Shown here: in pieces, positions 11,343 through 22,200 of the stretch | How the letters are laid out: every line of letters starts with the position of its first letter | How positions within the stretch are numbered: the stretch's first letter is position 1 | Assembly (NCBI GenBank): GCA_037179515.1 | Contig: JAXCGZ010022649.1 | Coordinates: 1-64,000, forward strand | Length of the DNA: 64,000 nucleotides | From: Halocaridina rubra | Lineage: Eukaryota; Arthropoda; Malacostraca; Decapoda; Atyidae | Direction of reading: 5' to 3' | Notes under the pieces: generated by a model | Told to the model about the DNA's origin: nothing | The model's input: only the letters and a program-made list of their open reading frames with translations | Databases searched by the model: none | Made by a program: the position numbers and the translations under genes

Positions 11343-13949
11343 CTAACATTAAACAAGCTTTCATTAATGTTACTTGTAATTAAAATGTATTTCTTTATTT
11401 CACATGTGAAGTGGTAACTTTTTTGCCGTTTTGTGATAAACATTGTAGTCGAGGAGCATAATACTGTATTTTTTTGCTCTTATGCTAGCCTTTTGCTGAC
11501 GTTAAACAAGCTTTCATTTATATGACTTTGTCATCAAATGCGTTTCTTTATTTTACATGTAAAGTGGTAACTGCTTTGCGGTCCTGTGATTAACACGGTG
11601 GTCAAGGAACATTTTTTTTTTTTTTTCTTGGTAGCCTCTTGCTAACATTAAGCAAGCTTTCATCTATCTGACTTCGTATTAATATGTATTTCTTTATTTT
11701 ACGTGTAAAGTGTTCAATATTTGGCAGTCCTGTAACCTAGTCATACCCCTTCATTCCAATATGGAAACTTCAGCTTGTGTAGATAGTATGGTAACAATTG
11801 ACCTTGCACATTTACAAGTGTAATCATTATCTGCTGAGAGCTGGCAGGTGCTACCATGCAAAGGACACCACAATATATCCACTTAGCTACGGAGGGGTCT
11901 TTAATGCTGGCAGATACATACTATACTTTCAGAATGTATGGCATTAAGAGACTATTGATGTGGAGGCTTATGGTTTTCATAGATATTTCCAAACCTCTTG
12001 CAAATTGTCATCCATGACCATTTGAAATATCTTGCTCCACCCTATTCCAGTGACTCCCTCCAGAATTATCTAATCTTACTTAACCTGACCTAAGGTTTTA
12101 CTCTCAGACGTCCCCTGACTCTGTAACCTAATAATTTATATACAGTTACTGTAGTACCATTATACCCTCAGATTCAGGGACCAAAGGCTGTCATTTACTA
12201 ATCTTCAACTATTTTCATTAATTTGTGATAGGTATTTTCATCAATATAGTAGGCTTATGGTTTCCATAGTAATTTCCAGACCTCTTGCATTTTGTCATCC
12301 ACGACCGTTTGAAATTTATTGCTCCACCCTATTCCAGTGACACTCTCCAGAATTATCTAATCTTACTTAACCTCACCTAAGGCTTTACTCTCAGACATCC
12401 CCCGACTCTGTAACCTAATAATTTATATACAGTTATTGTGTTATCATTTTACTCTCAGATTCACTGACCTGTCTTCAACTATTTTCATAAATATGTGATT
12501 GGTATTTTCATTAGTATAGTAGGCTTGTGAAAAAACTATCATCCGATATAAATTATATCTTTTTTGTCGTTCATTTGGCCAAGATTTGCTTCTCTCAAAT
12601 CTTTTGGAAGTGGCCTGCTCTAATGAATAGATATTCACTAGCAGTTCATTTTGGAATGCCTCCAAAATTATATTGATTTCATAGGATAGCTGGAATGTTC
12701 ATTCATAAAAGTAGTTTTCTAGTATAATTTTGGAAATCCGTACAGTATATATATGAGGTACATATACCTACTGGTTGATGACCTTGGATTCTGTACTTCA
12801 AATAGGCGTAACAAATATTTACTAGAGCAAAAAATCAGCGTTGTTTGTGATGTTATTAATTTGGAAATTATTTGCACTCTTGAACCTTTGGGGTTTTAAA
12901 ATCTGGTGTATTTTCTCTTTATCCTCTTGTCATTTCTTGGTTGGTCATCTTTGTTTTTCTTTTACAGGCATTAATGGGCTTGTTTTTTGCCATTAGATCA
13001 CCAGCATTTATTGAAGATTTGAGTATCCCGGAGGAGGCTCATCATGATGCACGTACATTCCTTGATGCCATGGATGATTCGTATTCTCTGGTAAGTATTC
13101 TATTTTTCTTTTATAAAGTAAATATTGATATTAGCTTGCTAGATTGAAAACTAAATTATATCAAAGGCAGAGGTTGTCTTTGTGTTCATAAATAGAAAAA
13201 AATACTTAGACTACCCTACATATTTAATTTTTACTGCACTGTATTGCAGGGTGCATTTGATTATTCAACTACCTTCATACATAGTACTATTGGAGTACAT
13301 TGGCAAAATTATTAATAAGGTGATTGTTTTGAATTCTCATAAGAGAAACGTGCACAACTTTATTAACTGAAAGTCACGTGTTGTGGAGGCCATCTTAATT
13401 TTGAGTGCCTTGGGAATTATTGTAGAAATTTTATGAAATGAAGAAATTTTTTTTTGCTACAGCAGAATGAATGGCTGTAAGCAAGTCATAAATATATTAA
13501 TTTAGAGGAAGATAGCATATGTTCATTAATAGATTTTCACTAATGCTTGTTTATATTTATGCCTTCACTGGCTGGAAAGTATGGTAAGTTGATCATTTAT
13601 TCATATTTGTGCTTAATATAGTCTTTATGATACTTATATTGTTGTCTAGCTTTTCGCATCTTTACATAGCAGACGAGTGTTACTTGCAATTTCTGTCAAT
13701 TCATATAGTATTTGAAAATATATCCTAGATTTGAAGGAAATTGGAAACTTTTTACACACAATGATGTAGAATACCAGTCCAGAAGTACAGTATATAATAG
13801 TTTGAAATATTTTCATATTCCATATTATCTTGCAAGTTGTGTTGTTCCTCTGATTCCAGATTGCTAAAAACTGTGGAATTGCTGCTGCACTCTACGCGGT
13901 TACCTTAGTCATATCAGGATGGCAAGTGTGGGTCAATAATAAAAGCTAG
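9741..13949 (+). CDS. RNASEK: Ribonuclease kappa (RNase K), complete, 3 exons
   Basis: Join(9741-9809, 12968-13090, 13860-13949), 93 codons plus TAG. Every junction is phase 0 with GT/AG ends (TTA|GTAAGT, TTTTACAG|GCA, CTG|GTAAGT, GATTCCAG|ATT). The protein begins MKICGPKLSLC, the family's conserved N-terminus. A first membrane segment spans the exon 1/2 junction (LLSVWGIVQL then ALMGLFF), a lumenal loop follows (RSPAFIEDLSIPEE, family: FIEDLP..EE), then NCGIAAALYAVTLVISGWQ forms the second membrane segment. The length agrees with the usual 95-98 residues. Known role: a small two-pass membrane protein reported as an endoribonuclease and as a vacuolar H+-ATPase-associated subunit needed for endocytosis. 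Intron 1 (3.2 kb) is packed with repeats; intron 2 is 769 bp and unremarkable. I chose this ATG because it opens the conserved CGPK motif. Confidence 0.95.
9994..10193 (+). repeat. tRNA-Ala-like SINE, copy 2
   Basis: Near-identical to 5858-6052 (same TGGCTAGTACAGTGG head and GAAATGGAAATAAAG end), but ends in an (ATT)n tail rather than poly(A). Lies in RNASEK intron 1. Confidence 0.85.
10215..10315. repeat. Short tandem motif ACGAGGTTTCGTACAAA
   Basis: About four degenerate units (GAGGTTTCGTACAGAG, ACGAGGTTTCGTACAAAG, GACGTTGCGTATATAAA, ACGAGGTTTTGTACATAG). The reverse complement of the same motif recurs at 36625-36725. Confidence 0.65.
10402..10812. repeat. 97-bp direct duplication, second copy split by a SINE
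   Basis: Unit 1 is 10402-10498 (starts GCCCATTTTGAGGGTTCCC, ends ATATACATATAAACATAA). Unit 2 starts at 10499 with the same sequence, is interrupted by the SINE at 10548-10739 and resumes from 10740 to about 10812. The duplication therefore predates the SINE. Confidence 0.8.
10548..10739 (-). repeat. tRNA-derived SINE (GTGGCTCAAG type), with target duplication
   Basis: The minus strand reads GTGGCTCAAGAGGTAGCG (A box) ... GGTCGAGGGTTCGCGCCCCG (B box), then a SINE body ending near GACGTAAAACCAGAA. About 24-bp imperfect direct repeats (TTAAAAAAAAATCCA...GTCAAAT) flank it at 10524-10547 and 10740-10764. Same family as 28667-28867. Confidence 0.85.
10904..11244. mobile_element. MITE with ~75-bp terminal inverted repeats
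   Basis: The left end TTGCATTATAGGACCACCTC and the right end (reverse complement) agree over about 75 bp, including TTTTTTATGTGTTTT inside each arm. TA dinucleotides flank both ends (10902-10903, 11245-11246), as for Tc1/mariner or pogo-type elements. No coding capacity. Confidence 0.75.
11253..11340. repeat. (AT)n microsatellite, ~88 bp
   Basis: Uninterrupted TA/AT dinucleotides directly after the MITE. Confidence 0.98.
11341..11745. repeat. Three tandem ~150-bp units
   Basis: Units start at about 11341, 11494 and 11640 with TGCTAACATTAAACAAGCTT or a close variant, followed by TTTCTTTATTTTACATGTAA and AAGTGGTAAC. About 80% alike by eye; in RNASEK intron 1. Confidence 0.8.
11964..12530. repeat. 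Two tandem ~283-bp units
   Basis: Units 11964-12250 and 12251-12530 share AGGCTTATGGTTT, GCTCCACCCTATTCCAGTGA, AATTATCTAATCTTACTTAA and GACTCTGTAACCTAATAATT. A third start (AGGCTTGTG) at 12531 is not continued. In RNASEK intron 1. Confidence 0.85.
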
Positions 13950-14640
13950 ATCTTATTTTTTTCCCAGTAACCTTTGAAATGAAATATCAATTAAAAACAT
14001 TAAAGTTTTTAACTGATATTTCATATTCTTGGATTGGCATACAAGTATAAGTTTTCCCCCCTGCCAAAACAAAATGCTGTATGTCATTACAGTTAGCTTG
14101 GTGGTTGCAAGAAATTATTAATACTAAACTTATTTCATACTAGTTACTTTTTTTCAGTAAAGTACCTTACCTTTCAGGAAGAATAAGGGTTACAAGATTA
14201 AAAGTATTAAAAGAAATAAAAAGATATATTTATGTGTAAATGTTAGTAATGTATATATTATTTCTTTGCTAAAGTCTTTGTAGCGTAATTTTTGCGTGCA
14301 AACAAATTAAATTTTCCATTTTTCAGACATGTGAGATGTTAGCAGTTATTTTAATTGCTTGAATTTCTTTTCTCATTACGTATTTTTATTATAATTAACA
14401 GATACTGTATTACAGTGAGACATACGATTCTAAGTGCCTTTAGCAAAGATATCTAAGTAGCATGTAGGAGTGACTGATGTACAGTAGATGTTATAATGTT
14501 TTAAGATGTACAGTAGATGGTATAATGTTTTACCTGTACATTTAGGTATATGTATATATGTAACACATTCCAGTTCAGTGTGTGGGATAAAAGATTTCAT
14601 TAATTACGTGTCTTGTGCACAATAAAAGTTATTAGGTATG
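13950..14640 (+). other. RNASEK 3' UTR (presumed)
   Basis: Non-coding. A 29-bp near-perfect direct duplication lies at 14475-14533 (GATGTACAGTAGATG...ATAATGTTTTA). Candidate poly(A) signals are an AATAAA overlapping the stop (about 13938) and AATAAA at 14621-14626. Confidence 0.45.
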
Positions 14641-16069
14641 TTGGATCTAATTTACCCATATATTGTAAAGATTTTGAGAAAATGTTATTCCAGTACAGTG
14701 CTTGATATGACAGCTTTGTGTAGAAGTTACTGTAAGACCTAAACATATGTACCTTGCTCATAGAGAGGCCAACATTTTTATTTGTTCCAAAAGCTGCCTG
14801 GCCAAATGGCCAAGAGTTCCCAAGGAAGGCCATTGCCGATCCTAGGCTTTCCAGCAAAGCTCTCAGGGAAAGTATGTTGAGTTGCTGGCATATTTGGTTG
14901 TGTGAGGCACAGTGTTCCATGCATTTTCTGGGTTGATCTCAATATCTATGGCTAGGGGTTTCTGAGAAATGACAACTAGGGAATAATTTCTTGGTGTAGG
15001 AAAAATTGTTGAGAAATGAGATGCTTATTTCCTCTCCAAGGTTCTCATGCCCCATCAGGGGCAGGGGTTGGTTGTGGCCACTTTTGCTGCTGCTCTTCTG
15101 ATTTGTAGCTCCAGAAGGTGGAATTATGCCAAAGACATTGCCACTCCAGGATATGTAGATATTAATATACATGTGAAGCTGCTCCTGATGTTTCCAAGAA
15201 TTATGGGAAATGTAGTCTGTATTTGAGACTTGACTAGTCTTAAGATATTTGCTGTTGCCAATACAAAAATACATTGGATAAGAGATTCACATCACTATAC
15301 TACATAAGGTTATGTGCAAAAATATTGTGTACTTATGGAATTAAAAAATGCTTAGCCATATGAAGCGCATCATTTACCATGGAACTGTCAGTAAAGATTT
15401 GTACTTTTAAGCATAAGGTATTATGAAGTAAGATATTGTATATCATCAAAATATGTAATTCAATAAAAATTATACAGTCATGAATATTACATTATGCATT
15501 TACAAATGTACCAATACCTAGAGCACTAAAGTATTAACAAAATATCCATTCAAAACTATCAAATAAAGTATTTTACAAAAATATAATCTCACTGTGAGAC
15601 ACTTTACATCCATAACTATACTCAAATAGTTCCTACCACTTAAAAAAATAGAAGTACAGTACTGTAAATATGTTCTGCTTTATTTCTTGCACATACGTTG
15701 GCGCAATGTAATTTTCTAATGGATGAAAATATGACCAACAAAAAGATCATAGGATATTTACTGTGCACCAATCTTGTCATGTGCAGCAAAAATCAAGGGG
15801 GAAAAAAATCCATCAAGAACTCAAAAGTTTGGAGGAGGGAGCTGTTGTACCATCTGTTGAACCTTTCTAAGGTTTACACAACTTTTGTTAGATACATTAA
15901 ACAACTACAAACGGGTGCTTTTCTGTAATCTGGAGACTGTAAGTAAACTAAAATGTATTTATAGATATATACAATTCCAGTGCTTTTCTGTAATCTGAAG
16001 ATGGTAAATAAACTGAAATATATTCATAGCTACCTAGATCTGACACACTATAGTGTGATTTCTTAATCC
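14641..16069. other. Unassigned intergenic DNA with a short duplication
   Basis: No gene recognised. 15917-15970 and 15982-16035 share TGCTTTTCTGTAATCTG...A.TAAACT.AAAT.TATT, a local duplication. The minus-strand open stretch at 15274-14939 has some protein-like composition but no family I recognise. Confidence 0.4.
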
Positions 16070-17900
16070 CTTGTTGTGTCTGAAGGGATTATTATTATTA
16101 TCATAAGCCAAGCAACAAGCTCAGCTGGAAAAAGTCAAAGAATATAAAGGAGATGGCTCCTGCAGGAGATGCAACAACTTGGCGAGGAAAAGGCAGAAAA
16201 AAAAAAATATATAAAATAGAGTACAACTCAGATTTGCAATACTGACATTATTTCACTGTTAAATAAAGTATTTGGCAACAAAGTCTGCTCACTAAAAATT
16301 TATTTGTCATTAGCTTAAATATCTGAAGCACCACTGACTCAACAACATGGCTAGTCAATTCATTCCATTTCCTAGTTGTAGCTGCAATAAAACCTAGAAT
16401 ACTAATTGATATTAAATAAAAAAAAAATGCACTACTGGCAATGGCTGCATTCTTAATTCATGTAGGATGGAATAAGCCAGGTAGAGCCTGATGCAATGGG
16501 TGATTACCACTGATAATTTCAGGAATAAGAAATTTAACTGCATGCAAGCTTTTATCCAATGAACTGAAAATTTACAGACGATGACAAAACTGCACAGCAA
16601 TATTTAAGACTAGGAAGTATAAAATAAACAATTCATCACAATACTTTTGTCCCCAAAAATCTTAAAAGAGACTTTCTCAGGACACCAATTTTTTGTGCAA
16701 CTGAGAAAGAAATACGAATATGTTGTTCAAAGTTCAACTTACGATTAGAAGCTATCTCCCATAATCTTGAACACATTACATAATGTAAAGCAAATATTAT
16801 CAATAAAGACACTGGCATGTAAAGGATCACGAGTTCTGAACCCGCTTATTACCATTTTGTGTTTATAAGCATATAACTCCAGTCCACACATATTTCACCA
16901 AGGACTAATTTTAGCAAGGTCTCTGATCAGACTCAGCAACAGCTAGTCTCATTTTCGGGATGAAACAACAGTTAAGGTAGCATCATTAGCATAGGCAACT
17001 ACTTGATATTCAAAACTATCCACATGTCACGAGTATAGAGGATGAAAGCAAGGGTCCAAGAACTTAACCCTGAGGGACACTTGAGATAATATTACTGAAT
17101 TCATTGTACAGTAATGTCCATTTTACATCACCCTTTGAGTCCTGTTACTTAAATATCGCACAATAATACTAAGAAAGATCCATCGTCACTCAAGTTCCTT
17201 TATTAAAAAAAAAAAAAAAAAAGAGACCCTCATCATTAAGTTGATCAAAGGCACCACTAAAGCCAAGTCCAATCATGCATGCTTCCTGGCCAAAAGCCAA
17301 TGCTTTTAGCAAGTCTGCAGTAATTGTTAGAAGTGCATCACAAGTGCCCAGACTATTACAAAAAGATTCAGCATATTCGATAAGAATTATGCATGCATTG
17401 CATAATTATAGAGGTGCTTTATAACAGTCACTTGAAAGCTTCATATAAAATAGGAGTTAACGTATCTGGGCACTAAGCAGTGGGTGATACACTTTCATTA
17501 AGACCTTTAAGGATAGCAGACATATTACCAAGCCTCCAAGAAAGAGAAAACATCTAGACTTAATCAGTTTTCGATATTTCACTTACAATTTTGATGCAAA
17601 CTGACCAGCACTTTAAAAAAATGGCACATTTTCATTAGGATCAGTGTCACCATAAGCATGCAAGACAGGCAAAGGGCTTCATGTCGAAGTTTGAGGTATA
17701 GAAACTTTCATGGTACTCTGCTTGCTATTAAAAGCTTCAGCTAAAATACAAGCCTTCTATTAGCACAGTGAGTAAGTAGCCTATCAGGTTTAAGTAAGGA
17801 GGACATAGACATATCAACACCAAATAGAGAATTTTTAGAGTGGATCACCACTAGCATTCCTGCTGTAAACCGGAAAAGTGCTTCTCTGACACTATTATTA
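16070..17900 (-). pseudogene. Non-LTR retrotransposon RT remnant with 3' tail
   Basis: Minus-strand pieces in order: FSGAFDQLNDEGL near 17250 (RT palm, family LDFSAAFDRVNH), VPQG...SWTLAFILYTRDMW near 17080, VVAYANDATLTVVSS near 17000 (the YADD box changed to YAND), KLNFEQHIRISFSVAQKIGV at 16760-16690, and TTRKWNELTSHVVESVVLQI near 16340. The 3' tail at 16075-16200 starts TTATCATAAGCCAAGCAACA (+ strand) and recurs at 33093-33200. Many stops and frameshifts. Confidence 0.8.
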
Positions 17901-18867
17901 TTTTCTTTTTCTTTTTCACTGAATAACAGTGATGTAATTTTGGCATTCGCTTATATATGTGTTAATAGTCCTAGAATTCATGTCTAGTCTGGGTCCGTCA
18001 CACTATTGTGTACTATGGCTATTCCTCCCTCTACCTTAAATAATAAACTACAAGTATTAATTTTGGAATCACAGAGACGCTTCTTAGTCTCTGTTCATAT
18101 TTACAAGATCCCTTATTTGCTATTTTAGGTCCAATAAATTTGAGCTAAATTGCTTTTTTGTCATAAGTTCACATTAGGCAATTTCTATCTTATTTCCTTT
18201 TATTAATGCTAATGTCACTTGATTCCTGTCTATATAAGATCCCTTCCCTTCATATGTGGCATGCAATCCTCTATGCTGTTTTTCTGCCCTAACTTTCCCT
18301 ATTTCTTAACAAGATATGATAGTCACTGGAAGTTTAACATAATTGTTATTTGTACTGCATCTAAACCCATAATCCACCCTTTGGGTGACTTGCCAGGAAA
18401 TTATGATCATATAAGCCCAAAAATAAAAAAAATAAAAAAAATTACATTGCTATCCTTTCAACATTTTTGAGAGGATTCAAGACTTTATCCACTTCTATCC
18501 ACTTTGTAAGTCGTTTAGAAAGTCACTTACAATAGTCAATTATCACTTATCTATTAGCTCTTGTTACTAAGCCCAGGTTCATCAGTCGTCGACTCATGCC
18601 CTTATGTGCATTTGCCAACTGCCAAGACAAACATCTTTCTGATATCCATTATAATCTGCATCTGCATTGACATTTATCAGTCTTGTGCTCTCTCAGAAGG
18701 CAAGATATTATATCTTTCTCCATTTAGTATCTCTTTACTCCTCATTTTTCTTAAATACAGATACTTGGAGAAGTATCCCATCACCAAAACAGATCCTCAA
18801 CTTTCATCACTGAATAAATAGTTTAAAGTGGCCCATTTTTTTAAGAGTCGTATTTCCACTGTATTAG
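17901..18867. other. Unassigned sequence downstream of DHX33
   Basis: No feature recognised apart from a minus-strand AATAAA (TTTATT on +, near 18199) that could serve a long DHX33 3' UTR. Confidence 0.3.
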
Positions 18868-19035
18868 ATGGGGTTCGCGTTAGCTCAGTGGTAGAGCGCG
18901 CGAATCGGAAGATGACTAATGCAGGTTTGAGCCCATCACGGGACATTAGCAAGGGTATCCAGTCATGGTACCCCAACTTCAACTTCTCTGTGTCCATCCC
19001 CAATCGAGGGGATTAATTGTGGGACACAAAACAGT
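18868..19035 (+). repeat. tRNA-derived SINE
   Basis: A clear tRNA-like head, GTTAGCTCAGTGGTAGAGCG (A box) and CAGGTTTGAGCCC (B box), with no complete cloverleaf. A body and a hairpin tail (CATCCCCAATCGAGGGGATT) follow. It lies within about 200 bp downstream of the DHX33 stop, so it is probably transcribed in the 3' UTR, antisense. Confidence 0.75.
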
Positions 19036-19231
19036 GCATTCTACCATAATATCATTTAAAGACCTGAGTTAGTCTTATATGCAATGTGAACTTGCAGTAT
19101 CCTACATCCAAGAAAGGTTTCTTTCATCAAGGAATTATTTTGCAGTAAACTCTGAATAGAAGCACATCTACAGAAGTATGTAAACCGAGCATGGATAATT
19201 TCATAGACATCATATAGAGTAAAAAGAGCCA

Positions 19232-22200
19232 CTATGACCCAACTGCACTACACACCTTTTTTATGTGCCTTGTCCTAAAGTATTCAGGAGCGACTTCATA
19301 CAGCCAGTCAGCATCTACAATGGAATTAATGTGCATGTAGGCTTTTCCAGTGTGTACCAAGTCCGTAAAAAGCACATATGCTGGTTTCCCTCCAAACAAC
19401 ACAGAAGCTGGATGAATAGAACACTCTTGCTTGGAGCTTAATGTGAGGTATTTACCATCTATCTGTAGTTCTGCCACACTTGTGAAGAGCCCTGCTGTTA
19501 GGCATCTAAAAAACATGAAATAATGATGTATCATACTTAAAAAATATCTGTAATAGCTAAGTTGTTTATAATTCTCAAGCCATATCAAAATCTCCATATA
19601 CCTGCCCCAAAAGTTCATACCATAATAAGTTACAGTGAAGTATAAAGTCATGTATCATCATTAGCATGATACAATACTGTATATGTAAATTAAGCCATTG
19701 CTGTTTTCCAGTCCCCTCTGTCATATACCGAAAGCTAGGTTGAATCTTAAACTATGTAGTAAGGAAATAACTATGCCTATAATTATATAGGGGGTCCCCG
19801 TTTTATGTCAAGGTTCCGTTCCTGACAGTTGACTTTAACCAAATTTCGACGTAAGTCGGAAAATACCTAAATTCGAACCTAGGTCCCCCACCAACGCTAA
19901 AAATAAATACTCTAACACATAGAAATATAATCTAAATTCTTAATCTAAGATAAAAAATAGTAACACAATACAGCATTGCTTACCTTTACTACTATGGTTG
20001 GCTTGCATCGGGAAAACTGAATAACTTCAGCCTCCATATCCAACTTAGAGTTACATGGCTTAACATCAGCGAATGAGCAAAAGAAAGAGTGGGCGATGCT
20101 TCTTCTTCCCTCGTTTCCTATTTTCACGGCATTAAACAATCTATTTGCTCTCTCCTGAATCGACAAGAGACTCACTGGGATGTGCCGTCAATGCTAGTCA
20201 TCCAGCCAAAGTACTTATAACACCTTGATGTTTAAAGTATGTATCCACAACAAATGAGCACAATAAACTATATAGTGGACGAGAGGTTGAGAAGCAATGC
20301 CTTTACAATGGTGCTTCTTTTAAAAAATGCATTCTTATTGTTCTTATTGTGCTGTCCTTTAGGTTTCTCTTTCACCAAAATTTATATTTAGTAATTTTGA
20401 AAATAAATTAAATCTAATCCCTTCAAATAACTAAATACATAAATTAATAAAACCATTACCTTGATATATATGTATACAACAATGCTGTGTGACTATTCTT
20501 CTGCCAATCTCAACAAACTTTTTTGCATACAGATCGTACTTATGGCTATGTATTTGGTAATTTGTATATAAATGAAGTTTAATTCCTTCAAATAACCAAA
20601 TACATAAACAAATAAATAAATAAAACTAATAACTTGATACAGTATATATGCATACAACAATGCCTTGAGACTATTATTCTGCCAGCTTAAACTTTTTTGC
20701 ATAAAGATCATATTTACGGCTATGTATTTCGAAGTTTTGTAAATAATTTAAGTCTAATTCCTTCAAAGAACCAAATACATAAACATATAAATAGAAAAAA
20801 TAACTTAATACAGTGACAGTGTTTTGCTCAAAACACCAGGGGCTGTAGTAGATGCCTTATTATTTAATTTAGCACCTATAAACTGTCTTTTCTTTTCTTA
20901 TTAAAATAAGTCTCCTTGCATTTTGCAGATTATGATTATTTTCAATTTACATTTCAGTTATATATCTAATTCTAAATATATCTTATTTAATATTCTTGTA
21001 TGTTTAGAAAGCATGATCCCAATATAAAAATCTCCATCTTATTTCTCCGTTTTCTGCCTTTTTTTCTCTCCCATGAACAGTACTATAATCCTAGCGAATC
21101 TGTTAGATACGTTTTTTACACAATTTACTTATGATAAAATAGCTCTTGCCGATACATTTTTTATATTATAAAAATCGCTCTTGGTGATAATTTTGTTATA
21201 AATTTGACCCTGGTGATATGTCATTAGCATTTCTGGATAACTTTCAGTGGCTTCTTTATTATCTAAATAGTTAAAATTCCGTCTCCTGCAACGCAAAGAA
21301 CATACTAGAGATTGTTCGCCAGTAACCTATCTTGCCCATAATATTTCTTGTTTTTTTTATTTGCTTCCGCTTGTTGCACCTAAAATACTGTCTCTCCCTT
21401 GCATCTCTGTTATAATTGCCTGCCAGGGACCACCACTACAGTAGCCCTCGAATACTATACGATCAGTTACTGCTCTGAATATATATAATACAGGGGGCCG
21501 AATGATGATGTCACCAAGAGGGATATTGAATAGTCCTCATTTGGCAGCCAAACATCTCAGAGGCAAGATCTCGCCTCAGCAGTCAAGCTTTCTTCAAACC
21601 TTAATTACGTGGCGTCTTCACAGGAATTCATCAGGCACAAACAAGATGAGAGATAGTGTACAGTAAAGCTCGTTGTTCAAGCAAATTGGGAATTCGTGAA
21701 ACTGGTTAAGTTCTTTAATGGTCAAATCCTACAAATATTTTCTCAGATTCCATTCCCATACAAAACGAACTTTTGTAGATTACCTAACTGGAATCTCATT
21801 TGCCAAACTTAATTCCTTGACCTGGAAATTACTGCTGATATACATTGATAAGAAATTTCTTTCACTGAATGTGCCAAACTAAAATCTTATCTTCAGAAGA
21901 TTGCTTATTACCACGTAAAAATCTATCCCTTTTTCCTAACGAATTCTAATTTCATTTCACCCCTTTCTATCATCGTAAATAAAGTGTTTTACGTCAAAAC
22001 TAAAAAATAAAGTTATTTACAATAAAATGTGCAAATAATTAATAATTTAACTAAAGTGTTTTATGCTATAAACCACAAATACTTAATAAGTAACTTTACC
22101 CTGTTGCCAATGCAAATGTTTCTTGTTAAACACAGTTTAAGGAATACATACTGTATTTATTTTGCTCATTCTTCATAAATTGGGGATAAAGTGTTTTGAG

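Noticed and set aside
11231..11443. Open frames of alternating Ile-Tyr, also at 37951-38178 and 61695-61898.
   Set aside because: Translations of (AT)n microsatellites.
14939..15274. A minus-strand open frame with protein-like composition (IPPSGATNQKSSSKSG).
   Set aside because: No splice context, family resemblance or neighbouring exon in phase found; left as unassigned.
18874..18946. A possible genuine tRNA gene.
   Set aside because: A and B boxes are good, but no complete cloverleaf or acceptor stem forms and a SINE body with hairpin tail follows.
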